In this document: piece after piece, positions 18,361 to 28,621 of the stretch
Numbering within the stretch: position 1 is the stretch's first letter
Layout: the number at the start of each line of letters is the position of its first letter
Notes under the pieces: generated by a model
Told to the model about the DNA's origin: nothing
The model's input: only the letters and a program-made list of their open reading frames with translations
The model's database searches: none
Made by a program: the position numbers and the translations under genes
Origin: Pelagibacterium nitratireducens
Lineage (GTDB): Bacteria > Pseudomonadota > Alphaproteobacteria > Rhizobiales > Devosiaceae
Reading direction: 5' to 3'
NCBI RefSeq assembly: GCF_037044555.1
Contig: NZ_CP146275.1
Coordinates: 1,530,501-1,594,500, forward strand
Length of the DNA stretch: 64,000 nucleotides

Positions 18361-19659
18361 GCCGAACACGCGTTTAAAGATCGTGTCGACATGCTTGAGG
18401 TGATAGGCATCGTCAAAGCTGGCATCGATCTGTTCGTCGGAAAGCTTCGCCGAAACATCGGGGTCGGCCTTGAGAAAATCGGGAAACTTGCCTTCGCCGC
18501 GCCAGACCTTCATGGCGTTGCGTTGCACGGCGGAATAGCTTTCCTCGCGGCTCATGCCGGCCTGGGTAAGAGCGAGCAGGAAGCGCTGGGAATTGTGCAG
18601 GCCGCCGAGCTTGTCCATGTTGGCCTTCATGGTCTCGGGATAGACCACGAGATTTTCGATGACGCCGGTGAGGCGGGCCAGGGCGAAATCGAGGGTCACT
18701 GTCGCGTCAGGGCCGATCATGCGTTCGACCGAGGAGTGCGAAATGTCGCGTTCGTGCCAGAGGGCGACGTTCTCGAGCGCCGGGGTCACCATGCCGCGCA
18801 CGAGGCGGGCGAGGCCGGTGAGGTTTTCGGTCAGCACGGGATTGCGCTTGTGCGGCATGGCCGACGAGCCCTTCTGACCCTTTGAGAAAAATTCTTCCGC
18901 CTCGAGCACTTCGGTGCGCTGGAGGTGGCGGATTTCGGTCGCCAGACGCTCGATGGACGAGGCGATCACGCCAAGCGTTGCGAAATACATGGCGTGACGG
19001 TCGCGCGGGATGACCTGGGTCGAAACCGGCTCAACGGCAAGGCCCATCTGCTCGGCGACATATTCTTCCACCGAGGGATCGATATTGGCGAATGAGCCCA
19101 CAGCGCCGGAGATCGCGCAGGTGGCGATTTCGGCGCGGGCGTTGACCAGCCGGTCGCGGCAGCGGGAAAATTCGGCATAGGCCTGGGCGAGTTTGACCCC
19201 GAACGTGGTCGGCTCGGCGTGAATGCCGTGGCTGCGGCCGATGGTGATGGTGTTCTTGTGCTCGTAGGCGCGCTTTTTGAGCGCTGCAAGCAGGGCGTCG
19301 AGATCGGCGAGCAGCAGGTCGGCGGCGCGGGCGAGTTGGACCGAGAGCGTGGTGTCGAGCACGTCGGACGAGGTCATGCCCTGATGGACGAACCGGGCCT
19401 CGGGGCCGACGATTTCGGCGAGATGGGTCAGGAAGGCGATGACGTCATGTTTGACTTCCCGTTCGATCTCGTCGATCCGGTCAACGTCGAATTTTGCGTC
19501 CTTGCCCCTGGCCCAGATTTCATCGGCAGAGGCCTGCGGCACGACGCCGAGTTTGGCCTGCGCGGTGGTGGCATGCGCTTCGATCTCGAACCAGATCTTG
19601 AACTTGGTCTCGGGTGACCAGATGTCGACCATCTGCTGGCGGGAATAGCGCGGGATCAT
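18355..19659 (-). CDS. purB: Adenylosuccinate lyase PurB
   Basis: 434 residues of the fumarase/aspartase superfamily enzyme that cleaves adenylosuccinate and SAICAR. The signature loop SSAMPHKRNPVL and the TSSDVLDT and SHGIHAEPTTFG motifs are all present. The start is MIPRYSRQQMVDIWSPE. It lies 35 bases downstream of rpe on the same strand. Its stop codon is inside repeat copy B, but overall length is normal, so the catalytic core is unaffected. Confidence 0.96.
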   Translation of the reverse strand: MIPRYSRQQMVDIWSPETKFKIWFEIEAHATTAQAKLGVVPQASADEIWARGKDAKFDVDRIDEIEREVKHDVIAFLTHLAEIVGPEARFVHQGMTSSDVLDTTLSVQLARAADLLLADLDALLAALKKRAYEHKNTITIGRSHGIHAEPTTFGVKLAQAYAEFSRCRDRLVNARAEIATCAISGAVGSFANIDPSVEEYVAEQMGLAVEPVSTQVIPRDRHAMYFATLGVIASSIERLATEIRHLQRTEVLEAEEFFSKGQKGSSAMPHKRNPVLTENLTGLARLVRGMVTPALENVALWHERDISHSSVERMIGPDATVTLDFALARLTGVIENLVVYPETMKANMDKLGGLHNSQRFLLALTQAGMSREESYSAVQRNAMKVWRGEGKFPDFLKADPDVSAKLSDEQIDASFDDAYHLKHVDTIFKRVFGE

Positions 19660-19694
19660 GGGTTTAGGGTCCGTCGTTCAAAGATTGATTCAGA

Positions 19695-20369
19695 TTATCG
19701 GGCCATCGCGGCGTCGCGGATGGCTTTGATGCGGGGGGCGTAGGTGGCGGCGTCATTGCCCTTGTAAACAGCCGAGCCGGCAACCAGTGCGGTGGCGCCG
19801 GCTTTGGCAAGCGCGCCGGCGTTGGATGGATCGACACCACCATCGACCTCGATGTCGATGGGGCGATCGCCGATCAGACTTTTGGCCTGTTCGACCTTGG
19901 CAATGGCTTCGGGGATGAAGGCCTGGCCGCCAAAACCGGGATTGACGCTCATGATCAATATTAGGTCGAGCTTATCGATGACGTGCTGGATCGCGGAAAC
20001 CGGCGTTGCCGGGTTGAGCGCCACGCCAGCCTTTCTGCCCAGTGCCTTTATCGCCTGAAGCGAGCGGTCGAGATGGGGGCCGGCTTCGGCGTGAATGGTG
20101 ATAAGATCGGCACCGGCCCTGGCGAAGGCCTCGAGGTAAGGATCCGCCGGCGCGATCATCAGATGCACGTCGAGCAGTTTGCCGGTGACCGGGCGGATCG
20201 CTTCGACGATCAGCGGGCCGATGGAAATGTTGGGGACGAAATGGCCATCCATCACGTCCACATGCACCCAGTCGCAGCCGGCCTGATCGATGGCGCGGAC
20301 TTCCTCGCCCAGCCGGGAGAAGTCTGCCGACAGGATGGAGGGGGCGATCTTTATGGGAAGGCTGGTCAC
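19695..20369 (-). CDS. rpe: Ribulose-phosphate 3-epimerase
   Basis: 224 residues of the TIM-barrel enzyme that interconverts ribulose-5-phosphate and xylulose-5-phosphate in the pentose phosphate pathway. IAPSILSADFSRL, VHVDVMDGHFVPN and MSVNPGFGGQ are diagnostic and include the metal ligands. Translation begins at a GTG (20369). purB follows closely on the same strand. gnd, the preceding pathway step, lies about 19 kb away. Confidence 0.95.
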   Translation of the reverse strand: MTSLPIKIAPSILSADFSRLGEEVRAIDQAGCDWVHVDVMDGHFVPNISIGPLIVEAIRPVTGKLLDVHLMIAPADPYLEAFARAGADLITIHAEAGPHLDRSLQAIKALGRKAGVALNPATPVSAIQHVIDKLDLILIMSVNPGFGGQAFIPEAIAKVEQAKSLIGDRPIDIEVDGGVDPSNAGALAKAGATALVAGSAVYKGNDAATYAPRIKAIRDAAMAR

Positions 20370-20459
20370 GGCGAACCCCGGATATTGGTCTGTTGGCAGG
20401 CTTGTTAGTATGGTGGGGCCCGGAATCCTAGTCCCAAAAGGTCTGATGTGGCTGTTTGC

Positions 20460-21308
20460 TCACCGCTTGCGGCGTTCGGCGGCCAAAAGCGCAAGGACCA
20501 CGCCGCCCAGAATGCCGATCGAAGCGAGCGCGAGCCGCAACGTAATCGTTTCGCCTATGATGAGGACACCGCCGGCCGCGGCAATTGCGGGAACCGTCAA
20601 TTGCACCGTCGAGGCCTGAACCCGCGAGAGTGCGGGCAGCGCCATGTACCAGACAGCATAGCCCAGCCCCGAAGCGATGGCGCCGGACGCTATGGCGTAG
20701 GCGACCCCGGTCGGTGCAACGGGCATCGTCCAAAGCCCGATGCCCACCAGACCGATGGCAATGGGCGCGCAGCGCACGAAATTGCCCGTGGTATCGGCGA
20801 GCGGCGAGCGCGATCCGCGGCCGATCAGCGAATAGACGGCCCAGGACGCTCCGGCCAGTGCCATCAGGACGGTGCCGAACGGATGGGGCGCCGTCAGTCC
20901 CGGAGAAACCAGATACACCAGTGATGCAACCGCCAGTCCGATCCCGGTCCATTCGATTGCTCCGGGCCGGTCGCCCTTGATGATGGCCCAGCCGAGCATG
21001 CTCATCTGAACGCTGGCAAACAGGATAAGCGCGCCCAGGCCGGCACCGAGCATGAGGTAGGCAACCGAGAACGCGATGGCGTAGCCCAACAATGCGGCAG
21101 CGCCGGCCCAGCTGCCGCCCATCCTGCGGGCGCCAGACGTTCCGGGTCCCCAAAACAGCAGGAGGTAAAGCAGCATGGCGCCGGCGAGCAGCCGGATGCC
21201 CGTGTAGCTTGCCGCATCGATTGCGCCGTCTGACAGCGCAAGGCGGGCAAGAACGGAATTGGCCGCAAAGGCCAGCATGGCGGTGCCCGTCAATATGATG
21301 ATGCGCAT
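20460..21308 (-). CDS. EamA/DMT-superfamily exporter
   Basis: 282 residues with about ten membrane segments in two EamA repeats, the fold of drug/metabolite exporters such as RhaT and YdcZ relatives. The second repeat is clear in ASGLGYAVWYMALPALSRVQASTVQLTVPAIAAAGG. Substrate unknown. It starts at ATG 21308 and is followed by rpe after about 90 bases. Confidence 0.85.
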   Translation of the reverse strand: MRIIILTGTAMLAFAANSVLARLALSDGAIDAASYTGIRLLAGAMLLYLLLFWGPGTSGARRMGGSWAGAAALLGYAIAFSVAYLMLGAGLGALILFASVQMSMLGWAIIKGDRPGAIEWTGIGLAVASLVYLVSPGLTAPHPFGTVLMALAGASWAVYSLIGRGSRSPLADTTGNFVRCAPIAIGLVGIGLWTMPVAPTGVAYAIASGAIASGLGYAVWYMALPALSRVQASTVQLTVPAIAAAGGVLIIGETITLRLALASIGILGGVVLALLAAERRKR

Positions 21309-21453
21309 GCCAATCTCTCCACCCGTTTTGCCATGCTAGCGGCAAACGGGGCGAACCGCCATCGATCATCAAAACGTTGCGATGAGACAAAACGAGCCAT
21401 TGCGCCCCGTCCGCACGCCGTTACAAGTCCCCCATCGGTTTTCGGGAGCGGAA

Positions 21454-22191
21454 ATGTTCGGATTTGAATTGCCTGTGGTGTTCGGTGCCGGGATACTGAG
21501 TTTTCTCAGCCCGTGCGTTCTGCCGCTGGTTCCGGCCTATCTCACCTATATGTCGGGGGCGACCTTTGAGCGGTTGCGCGAAGAGGGTGTCGCGGGCGGG
21601 CGGCTTTATGGCCGGACGCTGGTGACGGCGCTGGCTTTCGTTCTGGGCTTTTCGCTGATCTTTATCGCGTTCGGCGCGACGGCGACGTTTTTCGGACAGG
21701 CTTTGCGTCGCGCGCTTCCCATCCTGATGCCACTTGCGGGCATTGTCATCGTCGTCATGGGCCTGCACTTTCTCGGCATCTTCCGGATTTCGTGGCTATA
21801 TCGGCAGTTCCGCATGGAAGGCCCGAAAATGGCCAGTGGGCCATTGGGGGGATTCCTTCTCGGGCTGGCGTTCGCCATCGGGTGGACGCCATGTATCGGG
21901 CCGATCCTCGCCGCCATCCTGACCGTTGCCGCCAACCAGCAGACCGCTTGGGAAGGTGCCGCGCTGCTCGCTGTCTATTCGGCGGGACTGGGAGTGCCGT
22001 TCATTCTTGCGGCCCTGGCGCTCGGGCCGTTCCTGTCTTTCTTCGACGGGTTCAAAAAGCATCTGGGTACCGTCGAGAAGGTGATGGGCGCCTTGCTGGT
22101 CCTGGTCGGCATTCTCTTTCTTACGGGCAATTTCACGCGATTGGCCTTCTGGCTGCAGGCCAATTTCGAAGGCCTGAGCAAATTCGGCTAG
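21454..22191 (+). CDS. ccdA: CcdA-type thiol:disulfide reductant transporter
   Basis: 245 residues, six membrane segments. The two family cysteines are visible: Cys21 in FLSPCVLPLVPAYL and Cys147 in GWTPCIGPILAAIL. CcdA passes electrons from cytoplasmic thioredoxin across the membrane for cytochrome c maturation and periplasmic disulfide reduction. The ATG at 21454 has a GGGAGCGGA ribosome site; the 24-residue upstream extension has no such support. No partner thioredoxin or ccm genes are adjacent. Confidence 0.88.
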   Translation: MFGFELPVVFGAGILSFLSPCVLPLVPAYLTYMSGATFERLREEGVAGGRLYGRTLVTALAFVLGFSLIFIAFGATATFFGQALRRALPILMPLAGIVIVVMGLHFLGIFRISWLYRQFRMEGPKMASGPLGGFLLGLAFAIGWTPCIGPILAAILTVAANQQTAWEGAALLAVYSAGLGVPFILAALALGPFLSFFDGFKKHLGTVEKVMGALLVLVGILFLTGNFTRLAFWLQANFEGLSKFG

Positions 22192-22322
22192 GCTTCGCTT
22201 AACCATAGCCATAGACAAATTTGGCTAGTGCCGATTTTGGCGCAACACGACGCGATCACGAAACCGCGAGTTTACCCCTTGGGTCCAATGTCCTGTCTGG
22301 ATCAATTGGGGGATCAGCAGCA

Positions 22323-23504
22323 ATGTCGGCACTTTCTGCCATGGTGAACGCAGCGCCGGAGTCGGTTTCGGCGCGTGCATCCGTCAGCGTGCACCAGAGG
22401 ATCGAAGACGTGGCCGATGCCTGGCAGCGGCTGGAAAATGCCCACTGCACCCTGGCTTCGCAGAAATACGGGCTGATCAGCGCATGGATAGAGGCGGGCG
22501 CGCTCGGGAGTGCCGATTGCGTGTTTATCGTCATCTCGCTGGCGGGCGTGCCGGTCGCCTTGCTGCCGTTGATGCGAAAGCGCGCCTATGGGCTCCGTGT
22601 CGCGAGTTGGTTCACCGGGGATCATCTGGGATCTTACGCGCCGCTGATCGATCTTGAACGGTGGCGGACCGTCGCCGAGGGCGAACAGGTTCGCCTGTGG
22701 CGGCAGGGGTTTTCGTTGCTCGCCGATTGCGATCTGGTTCATCTCCCCGATATGCCCGCCTCGCTTGCTCAGGCGAGCGGATTGAGCGCCGCGCTCGGCG
22801 GCCGGGTACTTGCCGATTGCATACACATTTCGCGCTATGACGATTGGGCGTCGTGCGATGCCGAGCGCCGCGACAAGCGCCGCCGCAAGGTCGACCGCCA
22901 GCAGGGCAGCAAGCTGGCCGGGCGAGGCGAGGTGAATTTTGAGATCGTTACCGCCGGCGCGGAAGCGGACGGAATTATCGATACGATGTTCGCCCACAGG
23001 GCCGAACGGTTCAAGGTCCAGGGCATCCGCGACCCGTTCCGCCACAGCCCGGTCAAGGCATTCTACAAGCACGCCATGCAGAGTGCCGACGGCATTCTGC
23101 ATGTGTTGCGCCTCGACGGCCAAGTGATCGCCGTGCGCTACAACATCGAAGCGGGCGGGGGGCTTTATTCGCTCATCACCTCCATGCATCCGTCTCCGGA
23201 CATGCAGTTTGGCTCCCCGGGCAAGCAGAATCTGCTGCACGCCATGCAGGCAAGTTTTGACGGCGGTTATCGGTTCATCGACATGGGCAAGGGCGAAAGC
23301 GACGAAAAACGCCTCTGGTGCAATGAAAAACAGCCGCTCATGGCGTTCGCCCATGCGCTGACCCCGACCGGACGTCTTGCGGCGGCGGGTCTGGCGGCCG
23401 GCGAGAGGGCCAAGGGCGCGATCAAGACCCATCCGGCGCTGTTCGACATGTATCGCAAGCTGCGCAGCCGCATGGGCGGCCGGGTGCAGACCGCAAGGAC
23501 ATGA
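22323..23504 (+). CDS. CelD/BcsL-type GNAT acetyltransferase
   Basis: 393 residues in two halves. The C-terminal half (roughly 190-340; AERFKVQGIRDPF, VIAVRYNIEAGGGLYSL, FIDMGKGESDEKRLW) matches the Acetyltransf_6/CelD domain linked to polysaccharide or cellulose biosynthesis. No signal peptide; probably cytosolic. The ATG at 22323 is preferred (GGGGGATCAG upstream), but a non-ATG start further upstream is possible. No glycan genes are adjacent, so the role is open. Confidence 0.77.
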   Translation: MSALSAMVNAAPESVSARASVSVHQRIEDVADAWQRLENAHCTLASQKYGLISAWIEAGALGSADCVFIVISLAGVPVALLPLMRKRAYGLRVASWFTGDHLGSYAPLIDLERWRTVAEGEQVRLWRQGFSLLADCDLVHLPDMPASLAQASGLSAALGGRVLADCIHISRYDDWASCDAERRDKRRRKVDRQQGSKLAGRGEVNFEIVTAGAEADGIIDTMFAHRAERFKVQGIRDPFRHSPVKAFYKHAMQSADGILHVLRLDGQVIAVRYNIEAGGGLYSLITSMHPSPDMQFGSPGKQNLLHAMQASFDGGYRFIDMGKGESDEKRLWCNEKQPLMAFAHALTPTGRLAAAGLAAGERAKGAIKTHPALFDMYRKLRSRMGGRVQTART

Positions 23505-23562
23505 TGGTGTTCCTGGGTCGGGTTGGTTCGGTGAATCCGAAAGTCGCGATAAAGAACTGAAG

Positions 23563-24282
23563 TTAAAAGAGCTTCATGCCGCGTAACGAGGTGTGGGTCG
23601 ATTTGCCGACGATGATGTGGTCATGCACGGTGATGCCCAGCGGCTTGGCGATATCGGCGATCTGACGGGTCATCTGGACGTCAGCTGACGACGGCGCAGG
23701 GTCGCCCGACGGGTGGTTGTGCACAAGGATGAGCGCGGTGGCCGAAAGCTCCAGAGTGCGCTTGATGACTTCGCGCGGATAGACCGGCGTGTGGTCGACC
23801 GTTCCGATCTGCTGCACCTCGTCGGCGATCAACTTGTTCTTTTTGTCCAGAAACAGGATGCGGAACTGTTCGACCGTTTCGTAAGACATCGAGGCCTTGC
23901 AGTAATCGATGACCTCGGTCCACGAGCCCAGGATCGGGCGGTCGTGTACGGCATCCCTGCCGATGCGCTGGGCGGCGGCGAGGATGACCTTGAGATCGGT
24001 GATTGCTGTGGGCCCCAGTCCGTCGATTTCCTCGAGCAAATGCGGCGGGGCGCCAATCGCTTCGGAAAAGCTGCCAAAGCGCTTGAGCATGGCCTTGGCA
24101 ATGGGCTTGGTGTCGCGGCGAGGCAGGAGCCGGAACAGCAAAAGCTCGAGCAGTTCATAATCCTGCAGTGCCGCTGAGCCGCCTTTGGTAAAGCGTTCGC
24201 GCAGCCGGTCGCGATGCCCGTGATAATCGGGTGCCGCTTCGGCCAATCCATTCGTGTCGCTTGCCCCCGGTTTCGACGTCAT
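23563..24282 (-). CDS. radC: RadC-family JAMM-domain protein
   Basis: 239 residues: helix-hairpin-helix-like N-terminus ([21 protein letters not shown] and EIDGLGPTA), then a JAMM/MPN+ metalloprotease-like domain with His188, His190 and Asp201 in [16 protein letters not shown]. The family is annotated as DNA-repair RadC, but its biochemical role remains doubtful. The start codon overlaps the map stop (ATGA, 24279-24282), giving a coupled map-radC pair. Confidence 0.9.
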   Translation of the reverse strand: MTSKPGASDTNGLAEAAPDYHGHRDRLRERFTKGGSAALQDYELLELLLFRLLPRRDTKPIAKAMLKRFGSFSEAIGAPPHLLEEIDGLGPTAITDLKVILAAAQRIGRDAVHDRPILGSWTEVIDYCKASMSYETVEQFRILFLDKKNKLIADEVQQIGTVDHTPVYPREVIKRTLELSATALILVHNHPSGDPAPSSADVQMTRQIADIAKPLGITVHDHIIVGKSTHTSLRGMKLF

Positions 24283-25115
24283 GGATCGTTGCGGGCCTCC
24301 AGGGGATTGAACAGACCACGCGGCGAGAGCGTGAAAATCTCGTTTCCGGTTTCGGTTATGCCGATCGAATGCTCGCACTGGGCCGAAAGCGTTCGGTCGC
24401 GGGTGACGGCGGTCCAGCCATCGTTGAGGATTTTGACCTGCGGCCGGCCGAGATTGATCATCGGCTCGATGGTGAAGATCATGCCCGGTTTGAGTTCGAC
24501 CCCGGTGCCGGGATTGCCGAAATGCATGATGTTGGGTTCATCGTGGAACAGGCGGCCCAGCCCGTGACCGACGAAATCGCGCACCACGCTGGCCCGCTCG
24601 CCTTCGGCATAGCGCTGGATGGCGGCGCCGATGTCGCCGGTGGTGTTGCCGGGTTTGGCCGCTTCGATGCCCAGCCGCAGGCTTTCATAGGTGATCTCGA
24701 TCAGCCGCTCTGCCTTGCGGGAAATTTCACCCACCGGATACATGCGGCTCGAATCGCCGTGCCAGCCATCGACGATCAGGGTGACGTCGATATTGACGAT
24801 ATCGCCCTCGCGCAGCGGCTTTTCGCCCGGCATGCCGTGGCAGACGACGTGGTTGATCGAGGTGCAGGTGGAATAGCGGTAGCCGCGATAGTTGAGCGTC
24901 GCCGGCGCGGCGCCGTTGTCGCGGGCAAACTCATAAACGAAGCGGTCGAGCTTTGCAGTCGGAACGCCCGGTTCGACCATGGGAACGATAAGATCGAGCA
25001 CTTCGGCGGTCAGCGCGCCGGCCTTGCGCATGCCGGCGAAGCCCTCCTCGCCGTGCAGCGGGATGACACCGGGCATGCGTTTCTTCTTGGCCGCCGCTTC
25101 GACGTAGGTGGTCAT
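24279..25115 (-). CDS. map: Type I methionine aminopeptidase
   Basis: 278 residues with the pita-bread fold ligands: Asp in NIDVTLI, Asp in GDSSRMY, His in GHGLGR, Glu in TIEPM and Glu in CEHSIGI. Removes the initiator methionine from nascent proteins. The ATG at 25115 has an AGGAGA ribosome site; the 33-residue upstream extension is unlikely. It lies 32 bases downstream of sfsA and overlaps radC. Confidence 0.95.
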   Translation of the reverse strand: MTTYVEAAAKKKRMPGVIPLHGEEGFAGMRKAGALTAEVLDLIVPMVEPGVPTAKLDRFVYEFARDNGAAPATLNYRGYRYSTCTSINHVVCHGMPGEKPLREGDIVNIDVTLIVDGWHGDSSRMYPVGEISRKAERLIEITYESLRLGIEAAKPGNTTGDIGAAIQRYAEGERASVVRDFVGHGLGRLFHDEPNIMHFGNPGTGVELKPGMIFTIEPMINLGRPQVKILNDGWTAVTRDRTLSAQCEHSIGITETGNEIFTLSPRGLFNPLEARNDP

Positions 25116-25147
25116 TGTGGTCTCCTGTTGGAGGCAAGGTAATCGGC

Positions 25148-25849
25148 TCACTCGCGTATGGGAAGAGGGTCTCCGAGGGTGATCGCGTCTGCCGTTATAT
25201 CGGTGGCGTAGCACAGGGCCTCAACCCCTGCCGCGCGCGCCTCGCCGAACGCTCTGGCATAAGCCTTGTCGATATCGGCGGCGAGGGTGAACTGAGTGCA
25301 ATCGCCGCGCTGGACGAGATAAAGCATCACCGCGCGGTGGCCTTCGCCCACCATGCGGGCCAGATCGGCCAGGTGACGCGCTCCGCGCGTGGTTACCGAA
25401 TCGGGAAATTCGGCCAGCCCCGCTGCGCGCACCAGATGGACGTTTTTGACCTCGAGATAGCAGTCGGGCAGCCCTTGGCCGGTCAGAAGGAAGTCGATGC
25501 GGCTTTTTTCGGCGTATTTCACTTCGGGCCTTATGCCGTCATAGGCGGCCAGCTCGGGAATGGCGCGGGCACGCAAGGCTTCGCCGACGATGCGGTTGGG
25601 GTGGGCGGTGTTGATGCCCACAATGCCGGTGGGCAGTTCGACCAGTTCGAGAGAATGGGCCAACTTGCGTTTCGGATCGTCCGATTTGGAGAGCCAGACG
25701 GGCAGGCCGGGCATGGCGAGTCCGGTCATGGCGCCGGGATTGGCGCAATGGGCGGTAACGATATCACCGGTTTCGAGCGTCACGTCGGCAAGGAAGCGCT
25801 TGTAGCGCCTGATCAGCGTGCCGCGGGTCAAAGGCCCTGAAAAGTGCAT
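25148..25849 (-). CDS. sfsA: SfsA family protein
   Basis: 233 residues. RYKRFLADV, HCANPGAMTGL, and YLEVKNVHLV place it in the SfsA family, first described as a sugar-fermentation stimulator with non-specific DNA binding; the core also resembles a nuclease fold. The cellular role is uncertain. It is first in a sfsA-map-radC line on the minus strand, a frequent alphaproteobacterial order. Confidence 0.9.
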   Translation of the reverse strand: MHFSGPLTRGTLIRRYKRFLADVTLETGDIVTAHCANPGAMTGLAMPGLPVWLSKSDDPKRKLAHSLELVELPTGIVGINTAHPNRIVGEALRARAIPELAAYDGIRPEVKYAEKSRIDFLLTGQGLPDCYLEVKNVHLVRAAGLAEFPDSVTTRGARHLADLARMVGEGHRAVMLYLVQRGDCTQFTLAADIDKAYARAFGEARAAGVEALCYATDITADAITLGDPLPIRE

Positions 25850-25922
25850 AAACTCACCAGAATTGCTTGATTTCCCGGACCGGGAAGGGCATCCATGACG
25901 CTCCGTTTAGAGCATTGAACCC

Positions 25923-26696
25923 ATGAATGAAACAGCAGTCACTGCCGGCCTGATCGTTATCGGGGATGAAATCCTTTCGGGACGGACAAAGGACGTCAAC
26001 ATCGCAACCACGGCGCAGTTCTGCACCGATCTGGGGATCGAGTTGCGGGAAGTGCGGATCGTTTCCGACGACACCGATGCGATCATCGAAGCCGTCAACG
26101 CGCTGCGCGCCCGCTGCACATATGTCTTTACGACCGGTGGGATCGGGCCGACCCATGACGATATCACCGCCGATGCCATAGCAAAGGCGTTCGGGGTCGA
26201 CTTGCCGATCAACCAGGAAGCGCGGGCCATGCTCGAAGCGCGCTGGGCCGAAAGCGGCACACCCGCGACGGCGGCCCGGCTGCGGATGGCACGCATTCCA
26301 GTCGGGGCCGATCTGATCGTCAATGCCGTTTCGGCCGCTCCGGGTTTCCGCATCGGCAATGTGCATGTGATGGCGGGCGTGCCCAAGATCATGCAGGCCA
26401 TGCTCGAATCGATCGCGCCGACGCTTGAAGGCGGCCGCAAGGTGGAAAGCCGGACGGTGCCGGCCGCCGTGGGAGAGGGCGCCGTTGGCGACCCCTTGGG
26501 CGAAATCCAGTCGCGCTACGACGACGTCAAGATCGGGTCCTATCCGCAGATGGGGAATACCCATGTGATGACCTATCTCGTGTTGCGCAGCCACGATATT
26601 GAACGGCTCGAACAGGCGACAGCCGAGGTGCAGGCGCTGGTCGATCGCCTTCACGCCGAAAAGAACATCGTTTTGCCCAAGGAACCTTACGCATGA
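25923..26696 (+). CDS. CinA/MoaB-type molybdopterin-binding domain protein
   Basis: 257 residues of the competence/damage-inducible protein A domain. [18 protein letters not shown] and [18 protein letters not shown] are the substrate-loop motifs shared with MoaB/MogA. Only this N-terminal domain is present; the nicotinamide-nucleotide deamidase domain of full-length CinA is missing, as in many alphaproteobacterial homologs. In such proteins the MoaB-like part may act as an ADP-ribose pyrophosphatase. The stop overlaps the gpt start by ATGA. Confidence 0.85.
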   Translation: MNETAVTAGLIVIGDEILSGRTKDVNIATTAQFCTDLGIELREVRIVSDDTDAIIEAVNALRARCTYVFTTGGIGPTHDDITADAIAKAFGVDLPINQEARAMLEARWAESGTPATAARLRMARIPVGADLIVNAVSAAPGFRIGNVHVMAGVPKIMQAMLESIAPTLEGGRKVESRTVPAAVGEGAVGDPLGEIQSRYDDVKIGSYPQMGNTHVMTYLVLRSHDIERLEQATAEVQALVDRLHAEKNIVLPKEPYA

Positions 26697-27187
26697 CCCC
26701 GCAGAACAAATCCTTCCCGGTTTCCTGGGATCAGTTTCACCGTGATTCCCGTGCGCTGGCGTGGCGGCTGACCAGCGAAGGGCCGTTCCATTCGATCGTC
26801 GCGATCACCCGCGGCGGGCTGGTGCCGGCGGCGATCATCGCGCGCGAACTCAACATTCGGGTGATCGAGAGCGTCTCGGTCAAATCCTACGATCATCAGA
26901 GCCAGGGCAAGATCACGGTGCTCAAGGCAATCAATTCCGATCTGATCGCCGCCGATGCGTCGGGCGAAAAACTGCTCATCATCGACGATCTGGTCGACAC
27001 CGGCGCGACGGCCCGCGCGGTACGCGACATGCTGCCCAACGCCCATTTCGCCACGGTCTATGCCAAGCCGCAGGGCCGCGATATGGTCGACAGCTTTATC
27101 ACCGAGGTCAGCCAGGACACATGGATTTTCTTCCCATGGGATCTGGACTTCACCTACGCCGCCCCCATTGCAGGCGGCACTGACTGA
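26693..27187 (+). CDS. gpt: Xanthine phosphoribosyltransferase
   Basis: 164 residues. The PRPP-binding motif [15 protein letters not shown] and the N-terminal [16 protein letters not shown] match the Gpt salvage enzyme for xanthine/guanine. Start overlaps the CinA-type gene; the stop overlaps the next ORF as TGATG, so three genes are coupled. Confidence 0.93.
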   Translation: MTPQNKSFPVSWDQFHRDSRALAWRLTSEGPFHSIVAITRGGLVPAAIIARELNIRVIESVSVKSYDHQSQGKITVLKAINSDLIAADASGEKLLIIDDLVDTGATARAVRDMLPNAHFATVYAKPQGRDMVDSFITEVSQDTWIFFPWDLDFTYAAPIAGGTD

Positions 27188-27465
27188 TGCTGATCAAGCT
27201 CGAGGTTCTCGAGAAGATAAAGTCGGGCGAGATCACGCTTCAGTTCCGCCGCTGGCGGCGGCGGACGATCAGGGCGGGCGGTACGCTCAAGACGAAGGTC
27301 GGGGTTTTGCAGATCGGCAGTATCACACCGATCAGGCCCGACGACGTCGGTGATGCGGACGCCCGCCGTGCCGGTTTCCGTGACAGCGCCGAATTTCTCC
27401 AATGGCTCGATACAATGAAGCCTGGAGAATTGGACCGGATCGAGGTCGGGTACAAGGGCGAATAA
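27187..27465 (+). CDS. Conserved 92-residue protein, ASCH/PUA-like
   Basis: A small basic protein with LEKIKSGEITLQFRRWRR near the start, then IGSITPIRPDDVGDADARRAGF. The order of charged and aromatic residues recalls PUA/ASCH RNA-binding folds, which I infer without proof. Its TGATG overlap with gpt suggests it is the third gene of cinA-gpt-ORF. The convergent LysM gene begins its stop 13 bases beyond. Confidence 0.6.
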   Translation: MLIKLEVLEKIKSGEITLQFRRWRRRTIRAGGTLKTKVGVLQIGSITPIRPDDVGDADARRAGFRDSAEFLQWLDTMKPGELDRIEVGYKGE

Positions 27466-27477
27466 ACGCCCTCGCGC

Positions 27478-28332
27478 TCAGTCCACGATCTCGATCGAGA
27501 GCGCCAGAAGGTCGATGACCTGTCCGGTGCCTGCGGGATCGGGCAGAATGCCGACAAAGTCCCCTTTGCCCTGCTCGATTTCCCTGACCGCATAACGGAA
27601 CATGGCCGGGCCGTCGCCCGCGGTTACCTGGCGCCAGCCGCTGTTTCCGACTTCGTGTGTGGAATAGGCAACTTCGATATCGGCACTCGTACCCTCGACG
27701 GGGGCGGCAAGAATATGGACACGTATGTCATTGCCGCTTGCGGCCTGTTCAACCTCATCGGGCAAGCGGAACGCTATGCCGCCTGTCTTGCCGCTCGAAT
27801 GGGGATCCTCGACGCTGCCGGAGAGGCGGAGAGCGTCGTCGCGCCGTTCGACGGTGAACCCTCTGGGAACCGTGCGATCGGGAAGATCGCTCCACGCAAA
27901 GACATAGGCGCCGGGCAGGTCGGCTCTTTCACCGGTCGATTCCGCAGCCGGTGCAGCGGGCGCTTCGGCTGCCGGTTCTGCAATGGGGTCGGCTGTTTCT
28001 TCGGGGGCTGGTTCAACACCGGAATCATCTGGTGTTTCGGCCGTCGGTTGAGCCGGCAGTTCAACTGGCTCCTGGGTAGCCTCGGTTTCCGCCGATTCGG
28101 GACCGCCGGGCAAAGAGATCACAGTGCCTATGGACAACTGGTCGCAATCGCCCTCAAGCACATCGGCATTCGCCTCGCACAAGGCGGGCCAGAGGCCGCC
28201 GTTGCCCAGTTCACGGGCTGCAATGGACGAAAGGGTATCGCCGGATTGAACGGTGACGGTGGCAGCGGTGGCCGGAAAAGCGGCCGCGAGAAACCCCAGA
28301 AGAACCAGCCCCTGCTTGGTCGTGATCGGCAT
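27478..28332 (-). CDS. Exported LysM-domain protein
   Basis: 284 residues. A signal peptide (about 1-24) is followed by one LysM domain at roughly 25-75 (VTVQSGDTLSSIAARELG, with LSIGTVISLP at its end), which binds peptidoglycan. Residues about 80-145 are a low-complexity Pro/Ala/Glu linker. The C-terminal 140 residues (YVFAWSDLPDRTVPRGFTVERRDD...) form a globular domain I do not recognise. The ATG at 28332 has an AGGAAGG ribosome site, so the long upstream frame (through the tRNA) is rejected. Confidence 0.75.
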   Translation of the reverse strand: MPITTKQGLVLLGFLAAAFPATAATVTVQSGDTLSSIAARELGNGGLWPALCEANADVLEGDCDQLSIGTVISLPGGPESAETEATQEPVELPAQPTAETPDDSGVEPAPEETADPIAEPAAEAPAAPAAESTGERADLPGAYVFAWSDLPDRTVPRGFTVERRDDALRLSGSVEDPHSSGKTGGIAFRLPDEVEQAASGNDIRVHILAAPVEGTSADIEVAYSTHEVGNSGWRQVTAGDGPAMFRYAVREIEQGKGDFVGILPDPAGTGQVIDLLALSIEIVD

Positions 28333-28485
28333 TACGAACCTTCCTATCGCAAGTGAGAAACAGCACCAATAGGGTACAGTTGTTGCACTTTTTCGAAGGG
28401 ATTTGAACAGATTGCCGGAACAGCAGAATTGCGTGTCGTGCAGACCTTTCCAAAATTCGTCCCGCAACCTATAGGTTTGTGCTGC

Positions 28486-28571
28486 GCGGGCGTGGTGGAA
28501 TGGTAGACACACAGGACTTAAAATCCTGAGGAGGTATCTCCGTGCGGGTTCGAGTCCCGCCGCCCGCACCA
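28486..28571 (+). tRNA. tRNA-Leu (UAA)
   Basis: An 86-base class II tRNA with encoded CCA. The acceptor stem GCGGGCG (28486-28492) pairs with CGCCCGC (28561-28567), then A and CCA. The anticodon stem CAGGA/TCCTG encloses the loop CTTAAAA, giving anticodon TAA. The long variable arm (GAGGAGGTATCTCCG) and GGTTCGAGTCC T-arm confirm leucine identity. Confidence 0.97.
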
Positions 28572-28621
28572 GTTCTGCAAAACAATGGGCAGGACCCGGC
28601 GTTTACCAACGGGCCGGCGGC